Source: a virus
IMG/VR virus record: IMGVR_UViG_3300027977_000146
Coordinates: 1 to 29,418 of that record
DNA: 29,418 nucleotides
Direction: 5' to 3' (one strand)
Shown here: positions 29,319 through 29,418 of the stretch, one piece after another
How positions within the stretch are numbered: the first letter of the stretch is position 1
Layout: the number at the start of each line of letters is the position of its first letter
Translations under genes and position numbers: made by a program
Notes under the pieces: model-generated
The model's input: only the letters and a program-made list of their open reading frames with translations
Told to the model about the DNA's origin: nothing
Database searches by the model: none

Positions 29319-29418
29319 TGAAAAAAGAAGTAATACGTCATTTAAAAAGCGATAAGGCTATGTTTAAACGCGAAGCCGCTGAAGATGAGAAGTTAATTAA
29401 ACGTATGTCTAAAAAACA
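29318..29418 (+). CDS. Lysine-rich small protein B2, cut by the window end
   Basis: The frame begins at the TAATG overlap with A2 and runs off the window (MKKEVIRHLKSDKAMFKREA, then AEDEKLIKRMSKK). It is strongly charged, like B1. If the right end is joined to the left end, the frame continues as CAA CAG TAG, ending at bases 5-7 of this window and giving a 35-residue protein 46 bases before terL. Confidence 0.6.
   Translation, partial: MKKEVIRHLKSDKAMFKREAAEDEKLIKRMSKK

Noticed and set aside
1-29418. CRISPR arrays, tRNA genes and insertion sequences
   Set aside because: No regularly spaced repeats, no cloverleaf with a T-loop consensus and no transposase or terminal inverted repeats were noticed. 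A tRNA scan would confirm.

Overview
The window reads as one tailed double-stranded DNA bacteriophage of podovirus type (P22-like portal, N4-gp56-type major capsid protein, short-tail and ejection-protein genes). Base composition is AT-rich. No ribosomal, tRNA or host housekeeping gene was recognised. The two ends can be joined in frame, with the tiny gene running off the right end closing at a stop at bases 5-7, so this may be a complete circular genome of about 29.4 kb. That is inference. The host cannot be named. An ankyrin-repeat gene and a signal-peptide protein in the accessory cassette suggest, weakly, a bacterium living with eukaryotic cells.

Layout: 54-6768 holds the large terminase, a conserved small protein, a scaffold, the interrupted major capsid gene and head proteins. 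6829-14770 holds the head-tail adaptor, a large tail (nozzle/stabilisation-like) protein and two glycine/alanine/glutamine-rich proteins that look like ejection proteins. 14828-15158 is a minus-strand two-gene insert (ribbon-helix-helix-like protein plus a membrane protein). 15271-19850 holds tail-fibre genes with C1q-like tips and small genes. 19904-21125 is a minus-strand early block (ERF annealing protein, a zinc-ribbon-like protein, an unknown protein). 21178-23985 holds a helix-turn-helix regulator, a small CxxC protein, a replication-initiator-like protein and a likely small terminase. 24053-26373 is accessory: small membrane proteins, a zinc-finger-like protein, an ankyrin protein and a secreted cysteine-rich protein. 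26538 to the right end has the portal and two paralogous small gene pairs, which on a circle lead directly into the terminase.

The most unusual region is 3005-4926. The major capsid gene is split into four exons (79 codons, 27 nt, 26 nt and 661 nt) that join in frame to a 316-residue N4-gp56-family protein. Intron 1 (212 nt) and intron 3 (724 nt) have group I catalytic cores; intron 3 carries a LAGLIDADG homing endonuclease on the opposite strand. Intervening sequence 2 is only 35 nt. It has the P1 and P10 guide pairings of a group I intron, the splice-site U-G wobble and the terminal G, but no catalytic core. It looks like a core-less intron that would need help in trans, for example from a neighbouring ribozyme. 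No endolysin, DNA polymerase or integrase was recognised.
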